DNA of 64,000 nt from Plenodomus lindquistii (Eukaryota > Ascomycota > Dothideomycetes > Pleosporales > Leptosphaeriaceae): the NCBI GenBank assembly GCA_025504975.1, contig JANUWI010000010.1, forward strand, positions 806,001-870,000, read 5' to 3'. The first letter of the stretch is position 1; each line of letters opens with the position of its first letter. A program made the translations under genes and the position numbers. This document shows positions 22,464-33,611 of the stretch, one piece after another. The notes beneath the pieces were generated by a model that ran no database searches, had not been told where the DNA came from, and saw only the letters and a list, made by a program, of their open reading frames with translations.

Positions 22464-24976
22464 CTATTTCTTCTTGGACTGGTGGACGATTTCGATAATC
22501 TTGTCCACTACCGACGGATCCGAAAGCTGCACAGAAGCCGTTAGCCTGGATCCACCCCGCTGGAACGCGTCATCGCCATCAACGTCAAGACAGAGCGGGA
22601 TTTGTTCGACAAGTCACTTACTGTTGTGATGTCGCCCAACTGGTCCTCCTCACCTGCCAAGATCTTGCGCATGATCCGCCGCATGATTTTGCCCGATCGC
22701 GTCTTGGGCAAATCTGGAACGACAAAAATCGCCTTGGGTGCGGCAAAAGGACCAATCGACTTGCGCACTTGCAGAATCAAGTCCTTCTTCACCTGGTCAC
22801 TTGACTCTGTGCCCTCCTTCAAGGCCACAAAGGCGTTGACGGCCTGTCCGGTCAACTCATCATTGATGCCGACAACGGCGGCTTCAGCCACTTGGTCTAC
22901 GTCACCGTCAGCAAGCTGCACATCGGTGTTTATGGAGATTGAGGAGACAAGAGAATCCACATACCGTGCTCGATGAGTGCTGCTTCAATCTCGGCAGTTG
23001 ACAGTCGGTGCCCAGAGACATTCACTACATCGTCGACGCGTCCGCGAATCCAGTAGTACCCTTCATGATCACGGCCTGCGCCATCTCCTGTGAACTGCTG
23101 ACATTAGTCATTGCTTCCATGACTAAGAACGCGTACTCACGTAGTAACCCTTGTATACGTTCAGGTATGTGTCCATGTAGCGCTTGTGTGCTCCCCAGAC
23201 TGTGCGGGCCATACTGGGCCATGGCTGTTTGAAGGCCAGAACGCCTTCGACATCGTTTCCGTGGATCTCCTCGCCCGAAACTGGGTCAATGATTGCTGGC
23301 TCAATACCGAAGAAAGGAAGAGACGCGGATCCTGGCTTTGTGGGTGTAACGCCACCAAGGGGTGTGATAACGTGAGAGCCAGTCTCGGTTTGCCAGTAAG
23401 TCTGATCAATGGTCAGCAAATTCTCGCCTCCAGCGACAGGATAAGACTTACGTCTACAACGTGTGCCTCACTCTTTCCGACAATATCAAAGTACCACTTC
23501 CATACCTCGGCAGCGATTGGCTCACCGACCGATCCAAGAATCCTCAGGTTCTTCATCTGATGCTTGATGTGCTCGTTACCAGCACGCTTGAGCAGTCGCA
23601 GCGCGGTGGGTGCAACATAGAACTGGCTGACGTTGTACTTGTCGACGATGTCCCAGTAACGCGAGAAGTTGGGGTACGCAGGAGTGCCCTCGAAGACTAC
23701 AGTGCCTACACCCAGCAGAAGAGGCGCATATACGACGTAGGTGTGACCGGTGATCCAGCCGACATCACCACCGCAGAAGAAGGTGTCGTTGTCGTGTATA
23801 TCGAAGACGTACTTTCCAGTCGCCGCAGCTCCAATGAGGTATCCTCCTGTGGTGTGCATGACACCCTTGGGCTTTCCAGTCGAGCCAGAGGTGTAGAGCA
23901 AGAAAAGGGGATCTTCCGAGTTCATTGGCTCTGGCGCGATGTAGTTGGGGTACTTCTCAACCTCCTCATGCCACCACCAGTCGCGACCCTTGGTCCATGG
24001 GATTTCCGCGCCGGTGCGCTTGTAAACCAAGCAGTGGCTGATGCCAGGGCACTGTTTCAAGGCCTCATCAACAATCTTCTTGGTGCCGATGACCTTGCCG
24101 CCACGCTTGCCCTCGTCAGTAGTGATGACGACCTTGCACTCGGCGTCGATGATGCGGTCGCGTAGGGAATCGGACGAGAAACCAGCAAAGACGACAGAAT
24201 GAACAGCGCCGATTCGCGAACAGGCCAAGAACGAAATGACCGCCTCTGGAATCATAGGAAGGTAGAGAGCAACGACATCACCCTTCCTTACGCCCATCTC
24301 CTTGAGTGTGTAAGCCAGCTTCGACACCTGGCGAAGAAGCTCTCCATATGTAATGACGCGGCTGTCGCCCTCATCATCAGCCTCGTACAAGATGGCAGGC
24401 TTATCTGGGTTCTTGAACGCGTGTCGATCAACGCAGTTATAGCTGGCATTCAACCGGCCCTCCAAGAACCACGCATTGTCTCCATGCTCAAAACTACCCG
24501 CATGTACAGTTTGGAAATCGCGCTCCCACGTGAGCAGTTCGCGTGCTAGTTTGCCCCAGAAACCTTTGGGGTCGGTGATGGACTCTTTGTACAGCGTCTG
24601 GTACTCTTCGAGGCCTGAGAGATGCGGTTTCGAGTGTGGGTGCTTGCTGTAGTGGTGGTACCAGAGTCAGCCAATTGGATTCATTACAATTCAGTGACTG
24701 GGCCATTTGCGTAGTAGTGGCTCTGATGTAATGCCATTTGCGCCGGAGAAAGCTCGGCGCACCGGGGTGATCCCGCCCCCCTGGTCTTTACTTTTGAAGC
24801 TTGGGCGACGCCGCAGTTGTCATTGCGCGCGTGAGAGCTCTCTTTTGCGCGTCTGTGTCTTGCAACCAAGAGGGAAGTGTCACTCACTCGTAAAATGCCT
24901 TGGGGACATGAAATGTATCCACCTCGTGGGCCTCAGCGACCACTGGCACCTGGGGTTTGGCGTTGCCTTCTGACAT
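22464..24976 (-). CDS. facA: Acetyl-CoA synthetase (AMP-forming)
   Basis: Six exons: 24976-24888, 24646-23452, 23401-23141, 23094-22965, 22896-22622 and 22526-22464, giving 670 aa, the usual length for this enzyme. It makes acetyl-CoA from acetate, ATP and CoA through an acetyl-adenylate, and is needed for growth on acetate and for nucleocytosolic acetyl-CoA. Motifs: the adenylate-forming P-loop YTSGSTGKPKGV at about 281, GDVGWITGHTYVVY, TYWQTETGSH (rebuilt across an intron), the hinge and CoA region YYWIRGRVDDVVNVSGHR, and the C-terminal PKTRSGKIMRR containing the catalytic lysine that is a known acetylation target. Introns are 241, 50, 46, 68 and 95 nt; the first, after residue 29, is unusually long. 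No targeting peptide, so cytosolic. Homologous to facA of Aspergillus and ACS1/2 of yeast. Confidence 0.96.
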
Positions 24977-25965
24977 TACGATGTTGCTTCTTGAGTCTTG
25001 TGTGTAGCCTAACTAATTGGGAGGGGCAGACCAGCGCGCTCGAATCCACGCGAAAAGAGTATCCAAAGCTTGCTTTCCAGGGAAATACGCTGGCGCGCTG
25101 CGGACAATTGGTGTAACAGAGTCTCTCTCGACGTAGATATATGTATGTTTAGTTTCCGGGTAAAGGGCTCGGCGGTTACCCTTGATAGCCGCAGGGGACC
25201 TGATTGAAGTCCTGCGGCTCAGACTCGGAGAAGAGCAGTCAGATATGCAGGCGCGAGCGCAAAGTGGGGCTTGCGCGTTGCGTAAGAAGGTATAGCAGTG
25301 TGCGACGCGCTTGGCCGTCAAGACTTCAAGCGGGAGAGAATTGACAGAGGACGAAGGGAAACTGACTACCAAACTACTCATGGGCGAACAGCCTTCCTTT
25401 TGAAGTAGACCAACACTTCCCGTCGCCCCAAGACAGGATCGCTGTACGCTTACCGTGACCCTTTACCCCTCGCGGGCGCGGGGACATGGAATATGACGAA
25501 CCTTTGTTCGCGGCCCACTCAAAGCTTCTCGAGCAATAGGCGAGGACCACTTACCAACGCGAATGGCATCGCCTGCGCCCTGTGATGTCCCCTCCGTTTC
25601 TCCGGGTCATCCAGCTAACCGCACCCTCGGCCGTCCAGTAGAAAGGCATGGCCGCCGCAGATCCTGCCTGTGATTTGGCATCCCGGAAAATGATGCGTAT
25701 TGACGGGTGAGTTGATTCTGCGAACTCGTGGTAGTGCTTGGCACCGTGACGTTCGGGAATCGTGTAGGGAGCTCCCCTGATGACACTTTACACCTGAGAG
25801 ATCCTCGAATATGGCCGTTGGGCCAGGCACAAGTCGACGATGCGTTTGTCGAGCTCGTATGACGAGCAAACGTCATAGCAACTGATGCACTGGTGTTCTG
25901 CATTCAAAAACTAATTTAATCTTGCAATAGCCTCCAACCAAAGTTACCTACCGCAGAGTGCTCCA
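24977..25965. promoter_or_regulatory. Upstream region of facA
   Basis: Nearly 1 kb without a gene. It contains at least one match to the CreA carbon-repressor core SYGGRG (GCGGGG near 25480), as expected by chance in GC-rich DNA but plausible for an acetate-utilisation gene. No function is proven by sequence. Confidence 0.35.
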
Positions 25966-26811
25966 CTATAGGCTGAAAATGGTATGACGACACTCCTTAC
26001 ACAGTAACCCCACAAACACAACCAGCAATGATCTACATAGATCGCAAGCCCACCCGTCTCCATAAACACAGACAAGCTCAGCTCTCCCTGCAGCGTACTC
26101 TAGCCTAGCCCACGCGACGCTACAGGCATCATGCGATTTGCTGGGTCTTTGCTGTTTCGGGTCTGGGGAAGCAGGGCAATTGACCACCCGAGGCACCGGC
26201 AATGCTTTTCCCTTAGAAGCGGCGGTACCACTTGCGACATGGATAGTTGGCGGGTTCTCTTCGTGATTTGGAAACGTGTCAAGGATTTGAAGTACCGTAG
26301 CTGTTCGGGATTTGTCGCGTGCCTGCTGCACTACGAGGGAGGGAGGGAGGGTTGGTGTAGTCCGCGCTAAGCTTTCACCAGCCCGTGTAGCGGTAATGTT
26401 GGTGTGCTCTGTGTGCGTAAAACACACGCAATCTCCAGTGTTGAGAGGCGCGCCGTTCCTTGATGCAATGCATTGGTCGGCTTGTAGCTCCATCCTCATC
26501 TCATCCTCATCCTCTGAGAAGGCTCGCAGCAACATCCCATCCTCGATGACCTCCCCAAACCTCGATGACCTTAAACCTACCACCCTCTTGGCAACTCTCG
26601 CGCCCACCCGTGTTACGGGGCGTAGACACTTCGGGTTATACAGTACTGACCTGCTAGCTTCCGTAAGATACCGGAGAAGAACGAACAAGAGCGTACTAGT
26701 ACTAGAAAACGAACTGCGCAGCGCTGATACACCAATGACTTGTGCTGTATAGATACAATACAATGGGCTAGCAGGCATCTGATCCGATGCGTCTAAATCC
26801 TGTAGAAGCAT
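25966..26811 (-). CDS. Long unexplained reading frame, possible orphan gene
   Basis: The minus frame is open for 332 codons from 26964 (GTG) to a stop at 25966; the first ATG is at 26811 and would give 281 aa. An open frame this long that does not lie opposite a known gene is improbable by chance. The protein has a hydrophobic stretch (SALRSSFSSTSTLLFVLLRYL), an acidic helix (RAFSEDEDEMRMELQ) and a C-terminal Cys-rich hydrophobic tail (CDLCRSLLVVFVGLLCKEC). I recognise no domain, and no second exon is obvious. It could be a lineage-specific gene, an exon of something larger, or a chance frame. Whether it is coding is uncertain. Confidence 0.35.
   Translation of the reverse strand: MLLQDLDASDQMPASPLYCIYTAQVIGVSALRSSFSSTSTLLFVLLRYLTEASRSVLYNPKCLRPVTRVGARVAKRVVGLRSSRFGEVIEDGMLLRAFSEDEDEMRMELQADQCIASRNGAPLNTGDCVCFTHTEHTNITATRAGESLARTTPTLPPSLVVQQARDKSRTATVLQILDTFPNHEENPPTIHVASGTAASKGKALPVPRVVNCPASPDPKQQRPSKSHDACSVAWARLEYAAGRAELVCVYGDGWACDLCRSLLVVFVGLLCKECRHTIFSL
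26337..26351 (+). repeat. G-quadruplex-type motif (G3A)3G3
   Basis: Four runs of GGG separated by single A residues (26337-26351). This is the tightest class of intramolecular quadruplex-forming sequence. It falls on the strand opposite the orphan frame, where it encodes Thr/Leu/Pro codons. Confidence 0.6.
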
Positions 26812-27113
26812 TGGCTGACGATCTTCGTATCTTAGGTGCAGCTCGTATGTGAAAAGCCAGCCAATGGGAGATGCACGAGCTGCCAATTGTCTGGTGAAGG
26901 TGTATGAAAGCGGGGCCCCGCATGGCGAGTGCGGCGCCGTTATAGCCGAAGGTGTTAGTGTCACGCGCCCATACGACTGGGACCATAATCATATACCTTC
27001 TGGTAAGATCGAAGATCATGCTAGTGCATACTATGACCGTGAGACAGCGGAATGTGATAGAAGACGCTACTGAGGTGGCATTGCTATCAGCAAGTACATG
27101 CTGATAGTAAGTC

Positions 27114-28634
27114 TTACGCCGCCATAACTACACCTTCAACAACCACCTTTCTATCACTCCCCTCCGCACTATCAGTCCACTTTATTAGACTTGGACTGAC
27201 CAAGACACCTCTCCTCCCGGTCTCCTCCCACTCGAATGCGTAAAGAGAGGGTTCTCCATATAACCAAACGTTGATATCCAGAGCAAGTTGGATCAAGCTA
27301 GCCAGAGCGTCGTCCCTGTCTTGATCACTTGCTGACGGATCCGCCCATGGGAAGAAGGTAAGCGAAAAGTGTTCTGCCGCTTCACGTGCGTCGGATTGCG
27401 TGGAAAGACTTCGGGAGCGCCCAACAGGGAGTGCCGCATTGTAGAGATATACTGACAGGCGGCGGTGAAGAACGCTCGCTGCTGTTACGTTTGGATCTGT
27501 CCGGGTGGTTATGTCAGCCAGTCTAGTACTACCATTGAAGGTGAAGTGTTCAAGAATGATGCACATACTAGCACTGTCACCTTGAGCTTCACGACTATGA
27601 AGCCTCTCAAGCTCCTCTGGGAACATAGTCTCGCCATTCTCTCCGCTCCGTGGTCTTGTTATCCCCAGGACCCATGCTACGATGGCGTGCTTCAGAACTG
27701 TTGTTGGGCTGGAGCAATCCTGCAACAGTTCTGCCATGTTGACGTCGTTCGATCCAAATTGCGCAAGGCCGGGCTCCATGCTCGGTGTGATGCTGGCGTG
27801 TACATCGCGATAATATGTCTCTATATGGCTATGGCACTCCCTGAACAGTCCCATCACCTTGTTATACACCTTGCTTTCTGGAGTTGCCGGTGGCAGGAAG
27901 GCAGCGACGTTTATATCATGGACGTGCTGGGCAGAGGCTGGTGAAGCTGTTGAAATGATTGCTGGCGCAGGGGTCGCTGTTTGCGAGACTTGAACGTATG
28001 GGCTATTCCTTCCTCCCATGCTAATATTCTTTTGTTGTTGCATCATTACGAATTCGGGTGTAGAGTCGCCGTAGGTGGTATAGTCTTTGTTGGCGACATT
28101 ACTACTTCGTGTCCTGTCACGCCTCTTGAACACAAAGAAGGCTGCGAGAAGCGCGATAGCAGCACCAGCTATTAGCATTGCGATGGCAATACCTGCTACT
28201 GCTCCAGAACTAAGGCTACTGCCATGGTTTCTTGATCCTGCCCGATCAGTCTGAAGTGAGGCTTCTGTGGTTGGCGTTGCTACTGCAGTGCCTTGCGATG
28301 TGGTAACGAGTAGTGAAGATGACTGAGCAGGCCCAGGGAACTGAGGCGTCATGGAAGCTCGAGGCTGTGAGCTCTGGATGCCGATTGTCGTAAAAGTGCT
28401 GCCTGTACCTTCGGCGGTACCAGCGAAAGAGGTCTCATCTGCGGTCGCCAAGGAGTCCTGGTCAAAGGCAGCTCCGCTTGATGGTTTGCCGGGGTTCAAC
28501 TCATCTGAGGATGCTGAAGTGCCAGTACCTAGATCATCAAAAGACGTTGCAGTTGAAGCCACTCCTCTATTAGACGGCGGGAACGGTGGCTTAGTAACCC
28601 ATGGTCCTCCCGGAGCACTCGTAGAATCCGGCAT
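27114..28634 (-). CDS. Ser/Thr-rich single-pass membrane protein, fungal hypothetical
   Basis: Single exon, 506 aa from the ATG at 28634 (a TTG extends the frame five codons). Residues 1-140 are very rich in Ser, Thr, Gly and Pro, like the O-glycosylated stalks of fungal surface proteins. One strong membrane helix lies at about 145-169 (AGIAIAMLIAGAAIALLAAFFVF), followed by a basic stop-transfer KRRDRTR. The remaining 330 residues would be cytoplasmic and appear folded (for example KVYNKVMGLFRECHSHIETYYRDVH and TVLKHAIVAWVLGITRPRSG). There is no N-terminal signal peptide, so the orientation (stalk outside, type III) is inference. The layout resembles single-pass fungal surface sensors in general, but the cytoplasmic part matches no family that I know. 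Confidence 0.8.
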   Translation of the reverse strand: MPDSTSAPGGPWVTKPPFPPSNRGVASTATSFDDLGTGTSASSDELNPGKPSSGAAFDQDSLATADETSFAGTAEGTGSTFTTIGIQSSQPRASMTPQFPGPAQSSSLLVTTSQGTAVATPTTEASLQTDRAGSRNHGSSLSSGAVAGIAIAMLIAGAAIALLAAFFVFKRRDRTRSSNVANKDYTTYGDSTPEFVMMQQQKNISMGGRNSPYVQVSQTATPAPAIISTASPASAQHVHDINVAAFLPPATPESKVYNKVMGLFRECHSHIETYYRDVHASITPSMEPGLAQFGSNDVNMAELLQDCSSPTTVLKHAIVAWVLGITRPRSGENGETMFPEELERLHSREAQGDSASMCIILEHFTFNGSTRLADITTRTDPNVTAASVLHRRLSVYLYNAALPVGRSRSLSTQSDAREAAEHFSLTFFPWADPSASDQDRDDALASLIQLALDINVWLYGEPSLYAFEWEETGRRGVLVSPSLIKWTDSAEGSDRKVVVEGVVMAA

Positions 28635-29831
28635 CTCGAACGAAACCAAAAAGAAGAGAAAAAAAAAAGATCAAGAACTTTTGCTCAAACCTTGGGGATT
28701 ATCTTAAAATAAGTCAACTTGCAGCTAGCTGCTGTGAACAACCAACTCATCAGTCAGGCTGCCAGCTAAGCCGCAACCATGTCGCACATCATGCATCCTT
28801 TTGGTCGCTGCGCCCCATATAGGCGAGCGCCAGAGGTTGTCATACTCGTTTACTATTGCTTACTTTCACACTGACTGTCGCACCTGCACCCAAGTCCAAT
28901 ATGCAGATGCCGTGTTGATCTAGTGCTGATGATGAGATATGGGGGGTGAGTGAGCCTATGTCCTCATGGAGACATGGCCGTGGAGGTCGCGCATGCGCTA
29001 GTGATGGTTTACCTAGCGTAGGTGAGCTGCATGTAAGCGCAGCTTTTGTGCATAGCCCGGTGAGAAACACCGTCTTTTGATCAACTATTTGGGGTCCAAA
29101 TGCAACCCTCCGTATCGCCGACGTTACGGGGGTCCAAGAACCACTCTCCAGCGGGCTTTTCTTTTGCAAGCAACTAGCCAGTCCTAGAGAAATATAGTCC
29201 TCTGTTAGAAAGGGAATAAGACCTGAATCGGAAATGGTTACATCAACCGCTTACTTCTGCGAATATCACGAAGGAAACTGGAATCGCAGCAGTAAAAGTC
29301 CGGCACGAAAGGGATATGATCAGCTCCATAGTTTGTTCGCATTATGCCTTCCTGCTGAGCCGATCATACAAGGAGACAAGAAATTGCATCGCATAAGACA
29401 ACATGTACAAAGGCCAGAAGAGCATATCCTTACAAACAGCCAGCCGCCGTCGAAAGAAAAGCAGTGGGTTACTGCTACATGCTCGCAGCATAGTATGTGC
29501 CTGCACGAGATGCAATCATCAAAGAGCCTCATATCAGCCATCTTGGCCCACCACCAGCACGTACATTGCATGGTCTTTTTAGAAACATTACTGTATTCCC
29601 ACTAGACCCCCACTTTCTAGCTCTTCTTTTTCCCCCGACAGCAGTACTATGATATGTACAAAGAACTCTCTTGCCGTTTTTTCATCCTATCCCATTGGCC
29701 CTTTTTTCGGCATAATCGTTTGTCGCTGTCTTTTGGAACCATCTCGGCCTACTCGCCTTTATCCTTCCTTCCGTTGTTTTCCAAGCCGTTATCCATGTCT
29801 TTCAATCTCTCTCTTCTCATATCCATTCCAT
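28635..29831. other. Intergenic interval with no supported gene
   Basis: About 1.2 kb holding the promoter of the membrane-protein gene and the 3' flank of ARG5,6, with T-rich stretches at 29620-29830. Only short frames. Confidence 0.45.
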
Positions 29832-32656
29832 CTAATGGGGAATACCGTCATACTCGCCATACCCAAGCGCCAAGTTCATATTCTGCAGACACTGTGTTGC
29901 CGCGCCCTTCAGCAAGTTATCAATCGTTGCATTGACAACGACACGCTTGCCTGAGCTGTGGACGGCGAAACCACCAATTTCGACACCGTGCTTGCCCGAG
30001 ATGTTCTTGACTAACGGCGATTCACCGGTAATCTTGACGAGTTTCTCGCCGGCGTAGCGATCCTGGTAGAGGTTGCGGATGTCACGCGATGTCATTGTGC
30101 GGTTGAGGGGAATGGAGATGGTGTGCTAGTCAAGTCAGTTGATTTACTTGGAGACGACTCAGGGAAGACTTACGGAGATGCCCTGGAACCAAACAGCGAC
30201 GTGGGGAATGAAAGCTACTTCAATGCCCAATTGCCGCGAGATCTCCTTCTCGTGGATGTGATCCACCAAACTGTAGGGGATGAGGTTGTCTGTGAGGTTC
30301 TTGACGTCGTTCTTGGGGCTAGGCTTGGTTCCAGCACCCGAGTAACCGGAGACACCGAAGACGGTGGGTTGACCGCCAATGAAATCAAGGAGGGGCGCAA
30401 TGCCGAGTTGAGCAGCTGTAGCGTAGCAACCGGGATTTGCTATCCGGGAAGTGTTGGCAAGTTTACGGCGATCTACTGTCTCGGGAAGACCATATGTCCA
30501 GCTATCGTCAAATCGGTAGTCGGCACTCAAGTCAACAATCAGAGCATCAGGCTTTGCTGAATCGTTGATAGCATCAACAAAGGGCTTGCAGACACCGTTG
30601 GGAAGGGCCATAACCCAGCAGTCGACCTCACCCTTGTCTGCCATTCTCTTGACGTCTTCAGGTGAGAGGTTTTCGTAGGTGATGTTGCGCTTGGTGTAGC
30701 CCTCGAGCTTCTTGCCATTGAGCTCGCGCGAGGATACGTGCCGTAAGTCCATGTTGGGGTGCTTGTTCAGCAGCTCGATGAGCGCCTGTCCGGTGTACCC
30801 TCGAGCTCCAATCAAGGCGATCTTTGAAGGCCAGTCCTTGCTCTTGAACTTGACACCGTACGGGGGGTTGGGGTTTGTAGTCTCTGATGAGCGAGATGCA
30901 GTGGTTGCGAAACCACGTGATGCTGTTGCGACGCGCTGGCTCACCCTGAAGATGTATCAGTATGTTTGTCATAGTCGACCGCCTCACGAGATTGAAAGTA
31001 GTGATTGGACGCTACACACCTTGCGGTTGGTCGAGCAGAAGTGCCAAATGTGCGGGCACCAGCTGCGGTGGAGTAAGTACGTGCTTGCTGTCCCTGTTTC
31101 AGGCTAGCGACAAAGTCTGCTGCCCTACGGAACTGTGATTCAAGACTGTCCTTGAGAATGCTGCGACCTTCCTTTTGGTAGCTCTCCAAAAGTGCGAAGA
31201 TCTCAGACGACTCTGCTGATCCCCACCAACAGAAGACCTCCTTCTCGCGGCGAAGGAAACCATCTGTCCTCTCCAAGTGGAATTTGACATGACTTGGTTC
31301 TTGGCTGTCTACAATCCAGTATAGCTTGGGGTACTTCTGCTTCACACTCTTGAATACCAAGTCGCTGACGTTGGTTAGGAATCCCTCCTTGGTCATGGTA
31401 AGGGTTGAAAGCTGGGCGAATTCGCCCTCAGCAGCTGGCGGGTACACGATGGCCACGACGCTCTTTGCGTCATCGTAGAAGGCCTCGAACGGGCGGTTCT
31501 TGAGGTTCTGGACGTATTTGGTAACAGCTTCGATTGAGTCGGGACCGCCTCGTTCTTTTGAAATGGCTTCTTGAATGGCCTTTGCATCGAGTTCCTCGAA
31601 TTTGCTGACTTCCTTGACGCTTCCACCGTTGCGAATCAGGGTACCACGTCCAGTGTGTGTGAAGAGTTCCTTTCCAAGATCCTGGGGATGTGTGATTGCG
31701 ACACTCGAGGTCTTTGGCAGTCCGTCCAGAAGCTTCTTGGCCTCGACAATCTTCAGCTTGGTGCCGTATCGAACCCAGGGCTGCTTCATGTAGTTGTCGT
31801 ATTCGGCTTCGAGGTTGATCTGCGAGATGAGCTTGCCAGTCTCGGAGTTGAAGAGTCCTCCCTTCTCGGACAAGTAAATGACCTTCAAGGGTTGGAACTC
31901 GCGTGCCAGCGCTGCCGCGACCACGTCGGCGTTGACGTTCAGAATCTGGCCGTCGTCCGTCTCGGCCATGGAGCACAGGATGGGCAGCTCCTTGTTCTCG
32001 AGTGCGTCCATGATGGCCCTCGTGTTGATCTTTGTAATCTGCCCGACGTACTTCCACTTGTCCTTGTCCAGATAGTCTGCCTGGAGCGCGCCGGCGGTGA
32101 TGGGCCGCGAAGGGACGCCCCAGTTGCGCTTGAGGGTCATGACCAGGTCCATGTTGGCCTCGAGGAAGAGCTTGCGGGCAATTCCGAGCGTCTTCTTGTC
32201 GGTGACGCGGATGCCATCAATAAAGTCGGGCTCCACGCCCGAGTCCAGGAGCGTCTGGTTCATCTGGGGCCCCGCGCCATGGACGATGATGGGGTACAGG
32301 CCAATGGCGTGCAGCTGCTGCAGGGCAAAGCACAGCTCATCGAGGTGCTCGGTGAGGATGGCGCCTCCCACCTTGACGACGGCGAACTGGTGGGGGGAGA
32401 CGGAGCGGAACTGGCCCAGGTACTGGTCGACCTCGCGGCGGGAGCTGGCGCTGGCCAGCAGGTTGAGGAAGGCGGCGTAGATGGACGACCTGGTGCCATC
32501 GCTCGACGCAGCCGCAGCGTACTGGCGGCGCGGGGTGGAGCTAGCGACGAGGGCTCGGGGGAGGGCTGGGAGGGCGCGGGAGGCTCTTGAGGCCGCGAGG
32601 AGGGGGCGCGAGGATCGTGCTGCCACGCGAGCACCAGCCCGTACGACGCCCTGCAT
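29832..32656 (-). CDS. ARG5,6: ARG5,6 precursor: acetylglutamate kinase plus N-acetyl-gamma-glutamyl-phosphate reductase
   Basis: Three exons: 32656-31020, 30945-30174 and 30125-29832 (introns 74 and 48 nt), giving 900 aa. It carries out the second and third steps of arginine synthesis in mitochondria. Residues 1-50 are an Arg/Ala/Ser presequence. The kinase domain (about 75-345) has the GAGPQMNQTLLDSG substrate loop and is followed by the DUF619/GNAT-like domain (about 365-515) that in fungi binds the acetylglutamate synthase. A second Arg/Ser/Ala-rich stretch (about 530-565) precedes the reductase, consistent with the known maturation into two enzymes. The reductase has the nucleotide-binding IGARGYTGQ at about 591 and catalytic Cys719 in NPGCYAT. 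Domain order and length (yeast 863 aa) agree with the fungal fusion. Control by general amino-acid starvation is usual, but I did not find a clear TGACTCA site. Confidence 0.96.
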
Positions 32657-33611
32657 TGCGGCGACACGTTCACTAACTGCTCAAAAAACAGCAGGCGTTT
32701 GGCGGAGCAATTGGCGTGCGTGGCTATATGGTGGGATCAAAAGAGTCGGGCGCGGTATGACGCTGGGCTACAATTTTCGCTCGCCGATAACGGTTCCCCA
32801 GTAGTTGACCAGGTTCCTGCGGGACAGACACGGGCTTGAGCCTGGAGCCCTTTGCCTCCTCCACCTCCACTGCATGATTGGCCCGGGGAGGCTGCCTCTC
32901 CAGAAAACTCTACCGTGATAAGCGGCGGCTCCGTTGCTATGCGAGTCCTGCATGTCCACTTTGTGCTGTCGTTGAAGTTTTGACTGCAGCCGACTGGCTT
33001 GGTGTGCGAACGCCAGCTCCACTCCCTCTCCACTCGAGCATGTCCATTTTGTTCAGGTCCACTTGCTCGACTGCATCTTGTGACATTCACCTGCACTATG
33101 CAGACATGTACACATGTGAGTGTTGTACAATCAGCCGGGACCGAGTCGAATATGCACAAGGACCCATTTCATGTCCCTCACCCCATGTGGTCGTCGACAT
33201 CTGACCGAAGATGTAATGTCATCAAGGACGTTGTAGTGGTCAAAGACTGATTGATTCGGACTATAGACAACAAGGTACCCAAGCAGCAACAGTCAGGCTA
33301 AAAACTCCATTTGATCGTCTATCGGTCGTGCTTGAGATTAGGCTCCCAAGGTAGTACAGCGAAGTCATGACAGCTCGGTAAGAGTTTACAGAACTGCTAC
33401 CGCCATAGGCCGATCATAAGGATGCAGAGAAAAACAAACAAAAGGATCCGGTCCATCGCATTGATATCCGCCATGGACTGAGATCCGGAACAGCGCAGTT
33501 CATTGGATACAGCGTAATTCGTAGCCACCTCGCCATGCCCCCTATGGCTATGCAACTCCATCCCCGCAATTATTAATGAGCTATGTGTCGTGGTATCAAG
33601 CGTGCAAACAT
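32657..33611. other. Upstream region of ARG5,6 and 3' flank of the SNARE gene
   Basis: About 950 bp without a gene; small frames only. The part nearest 32657 must hold the ARG5,6 promoter. Confidence 0.45.

Noticed and set aside
31571..32590. 339-codon plus-strand frame
   Set aside because: Antisense to the kinase half of ARG5,6; it arises from the codon usage of the real gene.
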